A stretch of 64,000 nucleotides of DNA, from the NCBI GenBank assembly GCA_014841835.1, contig JACYUQ010000001.1:620001-684000 (forward strand), in the 5' to 3' direction. Under the pieces are notes generated by a model that did not search any database, was not told where the DNA came from, and saw nothing but the letters and a program-made list of their open reading frames with translations. Both the position numbers and the translations under genes were made by a program. This document shows positions 1-7,700 of the stretch, one piece after another; positions within the stretch are counted from its first letter, which is position 1; each line of letters starts with the position of its first letter. This stretch comes from Oxalobacteraceae sp. CFBP 13730. GTDB taxonomy: Bacteria > Pseudomonadota > Gammaproteobacteria > Burkholderiales > Burkholderiaceae_D.

Positions 1-56
1 GCACGGGGGCGACCTTGCCCGCCGGGCAATGTCGATTTCCGTTATTATTCCGAGCT

Positions 57-761
57 ATGACGACGACAAATTCAGACCCATCAGAAATTCAGAAGTTCAG
101 CGAACTGGCCCACCGCTGGTGGGATCCGACCTCGGAATTCCGTCCGCTGCACGAGATCAATCCCCTGCGCCTCGAGTGGATCAATGCGCGCGTGCCGCTC
201 GCCGGCAAGAACGTGATCGACATCGGTTGCGGCGGCGGCGTGCTTTCGGAGTCGATGGCGAAAAAAGGCGCCAAAGTGACCGGCATCGACCTGTCCGAAA
301 AAGCGCTGAAAGTCGCTGACCTGCACAGCCTGGAATCGGGCGTCGAGGTGCGGTACAAGCACATCGCTGCCGAAGACATGGCCCTGGCCGAACCGGGCCA
401 GTTCGACGTGGTCACCTGCATGGAAATGCTGGAGCACGTGCCCGACCCGGCCTCGATCGTGCGCGCCGCAGCAGCCCTGGTGAAACCGGGCGGCCACCTG
501 TTCTTCTCGACGCTTAACCGCAATCCGAAGTCCTACCTGTTTGCCGTGATCGGTGCCGAGTACATCCTGCGCATGCTGCCGCGCGGCACGCACGACTACG
601 GCAAGTTCATCACGCCGGCCGAGCTGTCGCAATTCGTGCGCCAGGCCGGCCTGCAGGTCGATGGCCTCAAGGGCCTGACCTACAACCCGCTGACCAAGAT
701 CTATTCGCTCAACAGCGACACCAGTGTGAACTACATGGTGGCGTGCACCAAACCCCTGTGA
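57..761 (+). CDS. ubiG: Ubiquinone biosynthesis O-methyltransferase UbiG
   Basis: SAM-dependent enzyme that carries out the two O-methylations of ubiquinone biosynthesis. The 234-residue protein has the usual family length. Methyltransferase motif I (VIDIGCGGG) lies at about residues 53-61, and an acidic motif II follows. The N-terminus ([15 protein letters not shown]) is typical of UbiG. An upstream in-frame TTG exists, but the ATG at 57 gives the expected N-terminus. The stop is only 4 bases before the next gene, gph, a pairing common in beta-proteobacteria, so the two are probably co-transcribed. Identification is from family motifs and context. Confidence 0.95.
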   Translation: MTTTNSDPSEIQKFSELAHRWWDPTSEFRPLHEINPLRLEWINARVPLAGKNVIDIGCGGGVLSESMAKKGAKVTGIDLSEKALKVADLHSLESGVEVRYKHIAAEDMALAEPGQFDVVTCMEMLEHVPDPASIVRAAAALVKPGGHLFFSTLNRNPKSYLFAVIGAEYILRMLPRGTHDYGKFITPAELSQFVRQAGLQVDGLKGLTYNPLTKIYSLNSDTSVNYMVACTKPL

Positions 762-765
762 TCCG

Positions 766-1473
766 ATGACCTTCCCTGCTTCGATTCCGGCGCCGCGCGC
801 CGTCCTGTTCGATCTCGATGGCACGCTGGCCGACACCGCGCCCGATCTGGCTGCGGCCGTCAACTGGCTGCGCACCGAGCGCGGCCTGGCCGAAACGCCC
901 TACGAGGTGCTGCGCCCTACGGCCTCGGCTGGCGCGCGTGGCATGATCGGCGCGGCCTTTGGCCTGGCGCCCGGCGACGATGGCTACGAAGAACTGCGCC
1001 TGGCCTGGTTCGACCGCTACCAGACCGCGATGTCGACCCATACAACGCTGTTCGACGGCATCAACGAACTGCTCACTGGCATCGAACAAGCCGGCATGGC
1101 GTGGGGCATCGTCACCAACAAACCGTCACGCTTTACCGACCCGCTGGTCCCGCAGATCGCGCTGGCGCACGCCGGCTGCATCGTTTCCGGTGACACGACG
1201 GCGTTCGCCAAGCCGCACCCGGCGCCCGTGCTGGAAGGCGCCCGCCGGCTCGGCGTTGCACCAGAACAGTGCTGGTACGTCGGTGACGACCTGCGCGATA
1301 TCGAAGCCGGCAAGGCGGCCGGCATGATCACGGTAGCGTGCGCCTGGGGTTATTGCGGCGCGATTGCGCCGTCGACCTGGGGCGCCGACTATCTGTTCGA
1401 CACGCCGGATCAATTGCTGGCTGCATTGCAGGAGGCTGCGGACAGTACGTCGCACGCGGATCGGGCGGCCTGA
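766..1473 (+). CDS. gph: Phosphoglycolate phosphatase, HAD family
   Basis: HAD-superfamily hydrolase that would dephosphorylate 2-phosphoglycolate, a by-product of DNA repair and oxygenase side reactions. HAD motif I (FDLDGTLADT) is at about residues 15-24 with nucleophile Asp16 and acid/base Asp18. A motif II region (VTNKPS) and the acidic motif IV (YVGDDLRDIEAG) follow. At 235 residues it has normal length. It begins 4 bases after ubiG, suggesting one transcript, and a terminator-like hairpin follows. Substrate assignment rests on family and the ubiG neighbourhood; another phosphosugar phosphatase role is possible. Confidence 0.88.
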   Translation: MTFPASIPAPRAVLFDLDGTLADTAPDLAAAVNWLRTERGLAETPYEVLRPTASAGARGMIGAAFGLAPGDDGYEELRLAWFDRYQTAMSTHTTLFDGINELLTGIEQAGMAWGIVTNKPSRFTDPLVPQIALAHAGCIVSGDTTAFAKPHPAPVLEGARRLGVAPEQCWYVGDDLRDIEAGKAAGMITVACAWGYCGAIAPSTWGADYLFDTPDQLLAALQEAADSTSHADRAA

Positions 1474-1513
1474 TCGCGCCGCTCTACCGGTTCGCGCCGA
1501 TCTCTTGCCATTA

Positions 1514-1546
1514 ATGGCGCCCTCTTCCGGGCGCCATGTTTGTTTG
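1514..1546 (+). terminator. Intrinsic terminator after ubiG-gph
   Basis: A 9-bp inverted repeat (ATGGCGCCC/GGGCGCCAT, 1514-1522 and 1529-1537) with a 6-base loop is followed by GTTTGTTTG. It sits about 40 bases after the gph stop and would end the ubiG-gph transcript. The remaining DNA up to 1669 shows no gene. Confidence 0.65.
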
Positions 1547-1668
1547 TACCTCCCAAGGATGACGGCTTACATCTCTTTACGATTGATACAGGGATCCGTC
1601 TAGCTTGGAAGCGGCCTCGCCAGTAATCTACATCCATACGAACAAGCAATAACTTACTGGAGCAGATC

Positions 1669-2277
1669 ATGGAAAACACGACCAACCGCATTCACCCGAT
1701 GATGGCAGCCGCAGCAGCGTCGGTCATCATCGTCAGCCTGACCGGTGCCGCAGCGATCACGGGTCTGCTGCCATCGTCCAAGAGCGCGCCTGAGCCAATG
1801 CCGCTCGCCGCAACGTCGCCATACAATCTGCAGCAGCCTGGCATGCAGCAGCCTGGCCTCCAGGTACCAAATGGCTACGTGGTCCAGAACGGGCAGCTGG
1901 TGCCGGTCGCGGCGAACCAGCAGCAACTGGTCCCAGCCATGGTCCCGGCAATGGTGCCCGCCAACCAGCTGGCCTATGCCCAGCCGGTGGCACAGCAGCA
2001 GCAGCCAACCGTGATCATCAAGGAAAAGCCGGTGGTGCGCGTGGTCGAGAAAACCCGTGTGGTGCATGCAGCGCCGAAGCAGGTGCATTATGAACAACGG
2101 CGCTATGCAGAACCAGCGCCAGCGCAGCCGAACTATGTCGGCATCGGCACCGGCGCCGTCATCGGCGGCCTGATCGGTAACCAGATTGGCGGCGGCAATG
2201 GCAAGAAACTGGCCACCGTGGCCGGTGTGATCGGCGGCGGCATGCTGGGCAACGAGATTGCCAACCGCAACCGTTAA
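1669..2277 (+). CDS. Glycine-zipper 2TM domain envelope protein
   Basis: Predicted envelope protein of 202 residues. An N-terminal hydrophobic segment (about residues 11-33) acts as an uncleaved anchor or signal. A central Gln/Pro-rich stretch (about 50-110) has repeated QQPGMQQPG and VPAMVPAMV units. The C-terminus (about 150-202) is a glycine zipper, IGTGAVIGGLIGNQIGGG and then GGGMLGNEIA, as in the Rick_17kDa/SlyB-type outer-membrane family. These proteins are thought to stabilise the envelope. There is no lipobox cysteine, so it is not a classical SlyB lipoprotein. The gene is monocistronic and ends at a strong terminator. Confidence 0.8.
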   Translation: MENTTNRIHPMMAAAAASVIIVSLTGAAAITGLLPSSKSAPEPMPLAATSPYNLQQPGMQQPGLQVPNGYVVQNGQLVPVAANQQQLVPAMVPAMVPANQLAYAQPVAQQQQPTVIIKEKPVVRVVEKTRVVHAAPKQVHYEQRRYAEPAPAQPNYVGIGTGAVIGGLIGNQIGGGNGKKLATVAGVIGGGMLGNEIANRNR

Positions 2278-2305
2278 GCACGCAACAACCGCACGCCTCC
2301 CCCTG

Positions 2306-2335
2306 GCCGCAAGCTGATCAGCTTGCGGCTTTTTT
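2306..2335. terminator. Bidirectional terminator of convergent genes
   Basis: A perfect 24-bp palindrome (2306-2329, GCCGCAAGCTGA and its complement) is followed by six T residues on the plus strand. It ends the glycine-zipper gene. Its right half also encodes the last codons and the stop of the convergent methyltransferase gene. Confidence 0.8.
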
Positions 2336-3175
2336 CTTGAAGATACTGACGATGATGTCGCTCGGGAAAACGCTCAGGACCGGGATGGCGCAGCGAATCA
2401 CGATGTACTGGAGATACAGCGACACCGGTGTGGCCTTGCCCACGTAGCGCAGCCGTTCCATCAGACCTTCCGCCCGCAGTGCGGGCAACTCGGCCGTTTT
2501 CACCATCGTGAACCCTTGTTTGAGCACCAGTTCACGCAGATTGCGCGGGTCAAAATAATGGACGTGCGGTGACGGCATATCCTTCTGCCACATGCGCTCG
2601 AACGGTCCGCGCCAACCGACCCGTGCCAGTACCTTGGACACCCGGTAGAAAAAGCCGCGGCTACTGGGCAGGTTCAGGATCAGAATGCCGCCATCATTCA
2701 GATGCGTGTGGCACGCTGCCAGCGCGCTGTGGATATCGGGGATATGCTCGATCACATCGTTGAAGACGATCGCATCGAAGCGCTCATCGCGGCCCACGAC
2801 ATCCGGGAAATAACCCGAGCGTACCGGCAAACCACGCGCCGCTGCCCGCCCACCCACCTCGGCATCAGGCTCGACACCCAGCACATCGAACTGACTGCGC
2901 GCCGCCTCGAGAAACCAGCCGTGCGCGCTGCCCACATCGAGCAGGCGGGGCTTGCTGGCTGAAACATGCTGCCTGGCATAACCTACAATGGTGTTGAAAT
3001 TCTGGACGCGCAATGCCTTCAGGGCCACCTCGCGCTGCGCTTCATCCATGGCCACCGTACTGGGCGCGTTGATCGCCGGCGTCAACGCGGCACTTTCATA
3101 CTTGCATGCGCGACACGTTGCGTGCCAGCCCGTTAGTCCCGCCATCTGAGAACCGCCACAAACGATGCATGTCAT
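2318..3175 (-). CDS. Class I SAM-dependent methyltransferase with N-terminal zinc ribbon
   Basis: 285-residue methyltransferase. Cysteines at positions 3, 6, 21 and 24 (CIVC and CRAC) form a small zinc ribbon. A Methyltransf_23-like domain follows, with motif I LLDVGSAHG at about residues 79-87 and FNDVIEHI at about 138-145. This layout is seen in sugar or polyketide C-methyltransferases and in cell-surface polysaccharide methyltransferases. The substrate cannot be told. A basic C-terminal tail ends KKKAAS, encoded inside the shared terminator. It stands alone between the glycine-zipper gene and tmRNA. Confidence 0.78.
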   Translation of the reverse strand: MTCIVCGGSQMAGLTGWHATCRACKYESAALTPAINAPSTVAMDEAQREVALKALRVQNFNTIVGYARQHVSASKPRLLDVGSAHGWFLEAARSQFDVLGVEPDAEVGGRAAARGLPVRSGYFPDVVGRDERFDAIVFNDVIEHIPDIHSALAACHTHLNDGGILILNLPSSRGFFYRVSKVLARVGWRGPFERMWQKDMPSPHVHYFDPRNLRELVLKQGFTMVKTAELPALRAEGLMERLRYVGKATPVSLYLQYIVIRCAIPVLSVFPSDIIVSIFKKKAAS

Positions 3176-3307
3176 TTACAGATCCTGGTAGTTGCACTAT
3201 CGACACTAACAGGGTATTGCAATTCTTCTATGCATTGAAGGTATTTCAACAGAAGTGACTTTCAGGCACAATTCGTGAAAACGACTGTACTTCAGCAGTT
3301 CATGGAG

Positions 3308-3313
3308 TACAAT
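3308..3313 (+). promoter_or_regulatory. Possible -10 box of ssrA
   Basis: TACAAT lies 16 bases before the mature tmRNA 5' end, consistent with a short leader removed by RNase P. No good -35 hexamer is visible at 16-18 bases upstream. Confidence 0.4.
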
Positions 3314-3329
3314 GAAACTTCTCGACACT

Positions 3330-3688
3330 GGGGGCGACCTGGTTTCGACGTGGGTTGCAAAGCAGCGCAGGGCATACCGAGGACTGGTTACCTCGTAAAT
3401 ACATCCAGAAATCAATAACTGCAAACGATAACTCGTACGCACAAGCAGCTTAATTGCTGCTAGCTCTACAACACCTCGCCTCTGGGGTGAGTCGCAAGAC
3501 TAGTAGAGTCATTTACAGAGGCTAGGACTCAGCCGGGTTACTTGGTTGTTTCCGAAATTTAAGGTAACTCGCCTGTCCAAAGCGTGCACATCCGCGCTGT
3601 ACGGGCTAAATTAAATGATAGTGCTAAGTATGTAGAACTGTCTGTAGAGTGCTTGCGGACGCGGGTTCGATTCCCGCCGCCTCCACCA
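3330..3688 (+). ncRNA. ssrA: Transfer-messenger RNA (tmRNA)
   Basis: One-piece tmRNA of about 359 nt that rescues stalled ribosomes with SmpB. The 5' end GGGGGCGACCTGGTTTCGAC and the 3' end ending in a genome-encoded CCA form the tRNA-like domain: the seven-base acceptor stem pairs GGGGGCG with CGCCTCC, and the T arm is GGTTCGATTCC. The reading frame for the tag runs 3421-3453 (GCA to TAA) and encodes ANDNSYAQAA, so the full tag is A-ANDNSYAQAA. The ending QAA differs from the common LAA. A terminator follows directly. Confidence 0.97.
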
Positions 3689-3694
3689 GTATTC

Positions 3695-3726
3695 CAAAAA
3701 AACCGTCCTGTGGACGGTTTTTTTTC
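3695..3726 (+). terminator. Intrinsic terminator of ssrA
   Basis: AAAACCGTCC and GGACGGTTTT form a 10-bp stem with a 3-base loop, ending in a run of T residues, a few bases after the tmRNA CCA end. Confidence 0.9.
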
Positions 3727-3737
3727 GCCTACGCTTC

Positions 3738-3759
3738 AGGCGGCGGGAATCGAACCCGC
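3738..3759 (-). repeat. Inverted 22-bp copy of the tmRNA T-arm
   Basis: Bases 3738-3759 are the exact reverse complement of 3661-3682, the T arm and start of the 3' acceptor strand of ssrA. The copy lies beyond the ssrA terminator. It could be the remnant of an integration event at ssrA, or a hairpin partner. No integrase gene is present nearby. Confidence 0.8.
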
Positions 3760-3769
3760 GGGACGCGGG

Positions 3770-3888
3770 GGATTTCCGGGAATTCGGGGAGCACCGCTCC
3801 CCGCCGGAAATCCGCCTTGCGCTTGCAAGCGCAAGGCTCTCCGATTCGTCTGACCAGAGGGAAATCGCCAAGGCGATTTCTTGCCCTC
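3770..3888. repeat. Three consecutive strong hairpins downstream of ssrA
   Basis: This gene-free stretch between ssrA and the acyltransferase holds three perfect secondary structures. The first is a nested hairpin, 3770-3813, with outer stem GGATTTCCGG/CCGGAAATCC and inner stem GGGGAGC/GCTCCCC. The second is a perfect 24-bp palindrome, 3814-3837. The third is a hairpin, 3857-3888, with stems GAGGG/CCCTC and AAATCGCC/GGCGATTT. No open reading frame here looks like a gene. From 3889 to 4049 nothing further is recognised. Confidence 0.75.
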
Positions 3889-4049
3889 CCGCCTCTGCTA
3901 AAACGCCGCAGTTCCACATCAGAGAGCGACGTAAAAGCCAGCACCGCCAAAACAAACAAACCGCCCCCACACACCGCCCCCATGTCTTTCTAGCAAGATC
4001 AGCTATGATAGCGCCCCAACTAGCGCGTCAGCAGCATCCCGGAAAGCAC

Positions 4050-5165
4050 ATGAAGTCCACCCCCAGCACCACCCCAACAATACCGTCACGACGCCCGTCA
4101 AACTACCCCACGATCAACCTCCTGAAAGCCATCTCGGCCCAACTGATCGTCCTGCACCACCTGGCCTTCTACGGCCCGATGAGCGACCATACACGCCAGG
4201 CGTTCCCGGACCTGATGGACTGGCTCGCCCAGGACGCCCGCATCGCGGTCCAGGTCTTCCTCGTCATCGGCGGCTTCCTCGCCGCAAAGTCGTTGTCACC
4301 CAAGGGGTTGTCCGGTCCCGTCAACCCATGGAAAACCATCCTGCGCCGCTACACCAAGCTGGCGCCGCCGTTCTTCGTGGCGATCCTGCTGGCCGTCGCC
4401 GCGTCGTGGCTGGCAAGCTTCTGGATGACGCATGACGCCATCTCCGCGCCACCCAGCGGCGGACAATTGCTCGCACATGCCTTCCTGCTGCAGGACGTAC
4501 TCGCTTATGACGCGCTGTCGGCCGGCGCCTGGTACGTGGCGATCGATCTTCAGCTGTATGCGATGTTCAGCATCCTGCTCTGGACGTGCAGTCGTGCACA
4601 GCCCATGCCGGCGCACCTGATCCCGGCCATGACAGCGATTGCTGTCGGCGCCTCGCTGCTGTACTTCAATCTGGACGCCGACTGGGACGTCTGGGCGCCC
4701 TACTTTCTCGGCAGTTACGGCCTGGGCGCGCTGGCCTGGTGGGCAAGCGATCCCACCCGCCGGCCGCGCTCGACTGCCGTCCTGCTGCTGCTGATGGCGG
4801 TGCCGGCGCTGCTTGCGCTAACGGTCGACTTTCGCAGTCGCATCGCGCTTGCACTGCTCATCGCGTGCGCACTGGTTGCGTTCGGCCGCATGCAATCCGC
4901 GTCAACCGCGCCCAGACAATGGCGCCTCATCAGCTTCGCCGGGAACATCTCATTCTCCATATTCCTGGTGCACTTTCCCGTGTGCCTCGTCGTCAATGCC
5001 GCGTTCACCCGCTTCGCACCGCAGGACGTGCTCGTGCAAACTGCCGGCGTCATCCTTGCCTGGATCGCCAGCATGATTGCCGGCGCCCTGTTTCATCACG
5101 GCGTCGAATTGCCGATCGGCCGCGCACTGATGGCGGCGCCAAGCCGCCGCCCGGTTCCCGCCTGA
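4050..5165 (+). CDS. Acyltransferase 3 family membrane protein
   Basis: 371-residue polytopic membrane protein of the acyltransferase-3 (OafA/YrhL-like) family, which O-acylates cell-surface glycans. The family-typical N-terminus reads NLLKAISAQLIVLHHLAFYG with the conserved histidine pair in the first membrane helix (about residues 30-40). Roughly ten hydrophobic segments follow, including VQVFLVIGGFLAA, which corresponds to the family's FFxxSGF region. The ATG at 4050 is preferred over an upstream ATG at 4005 because GGAAAG precedes it. No polysaccharide gene is adjacent, so the acceptor is unknown. Confidence 0.8.
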   Translation: MKSTPSTTPTIPSRRPSNYPTINLLKAISAQLIVLHHLAFYGPMSDHTRQAFPDLMDWLAQDARIAVQVFLVIGGFLAAKSLSPKGLSGPVNPWKTILRRYTKLAPPFFVAILLAVAASWLASFWMTHDAISAPPSGGQLLAHAFLLQDVLAYDALSAGAWYVAIDLQLYAMFSILLWTCSRAQPMPAHLIPAMTAIAVGASLLYFNLDADWDVWAPYFLGSYGLGALAWWASDPTRRPRSTAVLLLLMAVPALLALTVDFRSRIALALLIACALVAFGRMQSASTAPRQWRLISFAGNISFSIFLVHFPVCLVVNAAFTRFAPQDVLVQTAGVILAWIASMIAGALFHHGVELPIGRALMAAPSRRPVPA

Positions 5166-5260
5166 TGCTGGCAACGTGACCCTAACGCATCCTTAACGCC
5201 CGCATCACGCGCACATAACGCGCCTTGCCGATTGGCTACTGCTGAGTTACCATAGCGCCG

Positions 5261-5361
5261 CCCTTGGGGAGTAGCCTGCTTCGCTTCAGAAGTTCTCGCA
5301 TCAACATACTTGACGCTCAACGTCATGGTGCGAAAGCCTTTCGGTTGGCAAGACCATTGGC
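5261..5361 (+). promoter_or_regulatory. yybP-ykoY manganese riboswitch (aptamer)
   Basis: The leader of mntP carries the hallmark segments of the yybP-ykoY aptamer: TTGGGGAGTAGCC at 5265-5277, TCAACATACTTG at 5301-5312 and GGCAAGACC at 5347-5355. These correspond to the conserved L1 and L3 regions that bind Mn2+ in this family. Its position directly before a manganese exporter matches the known E. coli mntP arrangement. The exact stem boundaries are approximate. Confidence 0.85.
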
Positions 5362-5399
5362 ATGTTTGCGTGACGTTCGGGCCACGCGACATGCCTTTT
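5359..5399 (+). promoter_or_regulatory. Probable expression platform hairpin of the Mn riboswitch
   Basis: GGCATGT/ACATGCC (7 bp) plus inner GCGTG/CACGC form a hairpin followed by TTTTG, about 25 bases before the mntP start. It overlaps the 3' end of the aptamer, so it could act as a ligand-controlled terminator. It is separate from the ribosome site GGAAAG at 5413-5418. Confidence 0.55.
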
Positions 5400-5423
5400 G
5401 TCGTGCCCGATCGGAAAGCTGTT

Positions 5424-5978
5424 ATGTCTCTCGTCGCCATTCTCATCCTCGCCTTCGCCATGTCCACCGACGCCTTTGCCGTCGCTATCGCCATGGGTGC
5501 ACGCCGCCATCATGTACGGTTCAAGGATGCATTGAAGGTGGGCCTGCTGTTCGGTGTGATCGAGGGTGTGACGCCGCTGGTCGGCTGGGCACTGGGCAGC
5601 ATTGCCGCTTCCTATGTCGAGAGCTGGGATCACTGGGTGGCCTTCGTCCTGCTGTGTGGACTCGGCGTGCGCATGATCCACGAAGGCTTATCCCCGCCCG
5701 AAGATGCCGAAGATTCAAACCGGCCGCTGTGGCTGCTGGCATTGACGGGCTTCGCCACCAGCATCGACGCGATGGTCGTGGGTGTGAGCCTGGCCTTCAC
5801 AGCCACCCATATCGTCTGGCCGGCGCTGGCCATCGGCCTGGCGACATTGACGATGGTGACCCTGGGGATGCTGGTAGGCCGCCGCATTGGCGCCCTGGCC
5901 GGCAAGCGCGCCGAGATTTTCGGCGGCCTGGTATTGATTGCGGTCGGTTGCGTCACGCTGTGGGAACACCTGCAGTGA
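5424..5978 (+). CDS. mntP: Manganese efflux pump MntP
   Basis: Six-helix inner-membrane exporter of Mn2+, 184 residues, the normal family length. The two conserved repeats each carry an aspartate: MSTDAFAVAIAMG (Asp16) and TSIDAMVVGVSLA in the second half. The start at 5424 is chosen because of GGAAAG 8 bases upstream and because earlier in-frame codons would read through the riboswitch. Expression is expected to rise with Mn2+ through the yybP-ykoY leader. Confidence 0.93.
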   Translation: MSLVAILILAFAMSTDAFAVAIAMGARRHHVRFKDALKVGLLFGVIEGVTPLVGWALGSIAASYVESWDHWVAFVLLCGLGVRMIHEGLSPPEDAEDSNRPLWLLALTGFATSIDAMVVGVSLAFTATHIVWPALAIGLATLTMVTLGMLVGRRIGALAGKRAEIFGGLVLIAVGCVTLWEHLQ

Positions 5979-6005
5979 CGCGCCCTTGCCGCAAAAACTG
6001 ATTGA

Positions 6006-6635
6006 TTACGAGGTCGGCCCCGGATCGGTGCCAGCCTCTTGCTGCACCATCAATTGCTTCATGATGGCTTCGTTGAACGCCGGAATATCGTCCGGTTTGC
6101 GGCTGGTGATCAGCTTGCCATCGACGACGACTTCGTCATCGGTCCATTCGGCGCCGGCGTTGACCAGATCGATCTGCAGCGTTGGCCAGCTGGTCATGTG
6201 CTTCGACTCGGCGATACCGGCGTCGATCAGCGGCCACGGCCCGTGGCAGATGGCGGCGATTGGCTTGTCGCCATCGCCAAATGCCTTGATGAAGGCGATC
6301 GATTCCGGGCTCGAACGCAGATTGTCGGGATTGGCAACGCCGCCCGGCAGCAACAGCAGATCGAAATCTTCTGCATTGGCGTCTTCCACGTTCAGTTCGA
6401 CCGCGAACTTGTCACCTGGTTCCAGGTGATTGAAGCCCTGGATCTGCTCGCCCACTTTCTTTGGCGAGACCAGCACGACCGTCACGCCCTGCGCTTCGAG
6501 GAACTGGCGCGGCTGGGTGTATTCGACTTGCTCGACGCCATCGGTCATCAAAACGGCGACGCGGCGCGCGTCGAGCGATTGGGTTGCGGCTGGTTCAAGA
6601 TGATCTGCCGGCTGCATGTTTTCTGCTTGTTGCAT
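6006..6635 (-). CDS. DJ-1/PfpI family protein (type 1 glutamine amidotransferase-like)
   Basis: 209-residue member of the DJ-1/PfpI superfamily, related to YhbO/PfpI stress proteins described as deglycases or chaperones. Conserved features are Glu35 in TDGVEQVE and the nucleophile-elbow cysteine Cys130 in AAICHGPW. The ATG at 6635 follows AGGAGG with ideal spacing; a longer reading frame upstream lacks this. An N-terminal Gln/Glu-rich extension of about 20 residues precedes the core. It is convergent with mntP and separated from tssG by about 100 bases. The in vivo substrate is uncertain. Confidence 0.85.
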   Translation of the reverse strand: MQQAENMQPADHLEPAATQSLDARRVAVLMTDGVEQVEYTQPRQFLEAQGVTVVLVSPKKVGEQIQGFNHLEPGDKFAVELNVEDANAEDFDLLLLPGGVANPDNLRSSPESIAFIKAFGDGDKPIAAICHGPWPLIDAGIAESKHMTSWPTLQIDLVNAGAEWTDDEVVVDGKLITSRKPDDIPAFNEAIMKQLMVQQEAGTDPGPTS

Positions 6636-6731
6636 GGTGCCTCCTGGTCGATGGTTTGTTAATTCGTTGACATCGATTGTAAGGTGCCCGGCACATGTGT
6701 GGCGCGCGTATGCCACCAGGAACCGAACGTG

Positions 6732-7697
6732 TCACTCGAGCAGGTAGCACATATCGTCACGATCGCATGATGCGCTCTGCGTGCACAGGAAGCCATCCAG
6801 CCCCACCCGCGTGACGCCACCGAGACGGACACCGTGAATCGCCTCGCGCCGCAGCACGACCTGCAGTTCGCGATACGGAACGTCAATCGCAAAGCGCGCC
6901 AGCAAGGCGGCCAGTGCGCGGCTGCCGTCCCGCCCCGGCAAAAAGTGTGCGAACTCTGCGGCACTCAGTGGCCCCAGACGGATGCGGACGCCAAGCTCAG
7001 GCCGTAGCAGCCGCGTCCCCGCCGTGGCGCCAGCGCCCAGCTCGCAATTGCCGTGCGCCAGCCTGGTGCGCTGGCCCGGCGCGAGCACGTCCCAGCGCCC
7101 GGTAAATTGCTCGACGCGCACTGCGACATCGAAATAGTGCCCGAGCACACGCGCAATCAGGTCGGCGCTGACCACCCGGCTGCGCAGGGGCGCGGCAAAC
7201 CGGGCCACTGCAATGGGATCGTCATCGCCCACGCACTGGCACCCCGGCGCCACGCCGGCCAGCGCCAGCAGCAGCGGCCGAAACCGGTCACTGCCCGCCG
7301 CAAGCGGTTCGCGCACGCGGTACTTGCACCAGGCGCGGTAGAACAACGCTACCTGACGGCTGGAAAACAGATCGAGAAAAGCGCGTGGACCGCTGTCGCG
7401 GTTGGTCAGTTCCCAGGCAGCGAACCGTTCCGTGTAGTGCAGCGGCAATGCGCCCATCATGCCAAGCAAACCCATCATCGCGGGCGTGACAGTGACCGTC
7501 GGCACGCCCGCGGTGACGCGGTCGATGGCCTCGATCTCGCTGGGTGGAAAGCCCAACCCGACGCTGTTGCGAAAGCGGATCACACTCCCAAGCGCCTGCT
7601 CGGGGCTGATTCCCTGCCGGCCCAGCCAGCGCAGCAGCAGCCGCACCGCCTGGAAGAATTCGTAGCGCTGCGGCTGCGCCAGCAGGTCGGCAATCAC
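6732..7697 (-). CDS. tssG: Type VI secretion baseplate protein TssG
   Basis: 321-residue TssG (VasB/ImpH), a wedge component of the T6SS baseplate. The N-terminus (ADLLAQPQRYEFFQAVRLL, from residue 3) and the later RFRNSVGLGFPPSEI are diagnostic of the family. It starts with GTG just 3 bases after the tssF stop, so the two are translationally coupled. The length and the C-terminal DRDD stretch suggest an intact gene. No tssB, tssC, hcp, tssH, tssK or tssM lies in the window, so this pair may be a remnant or part of a scattered system. Confidence 0.85.
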   Translation of the reverse strand: MIADLLAQPQRYEFFQAVRLLLRWLGRQGISPEQALGSVIRFRNSVGLGFPPSEIEAIDRVTAGVPTVTVTPAMMGLLGMMGALPLHYTERFAAWELTNRDSGPRAFLDLFSSRQVALFYRAWCKYRVREPLAAGSDRFRPLLLALAGVAPGCQCVGDDDPIAVARFAAPLRSRVVSADLIARVLGHYFDVAVRVEQFTGRWDVLAPGQRTRLAHGNCELGAGATAGTRLLRPELGVRIRLGPLSAAEFAHFLPGRDGSRALAALLARFAIDVPYRELQVVLRREAIHGVRLGGVTRVGLDGFLCTQSASCDRDDMCYLLE

Positions 7698-7700
7698 CGG

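Noticed and set aside
3738-3765. Possible tRNA gene on the minus strand
   Set aside because: Only the T-arm sequence is present; no acceptor, D or anticodon arms can be formed around it.
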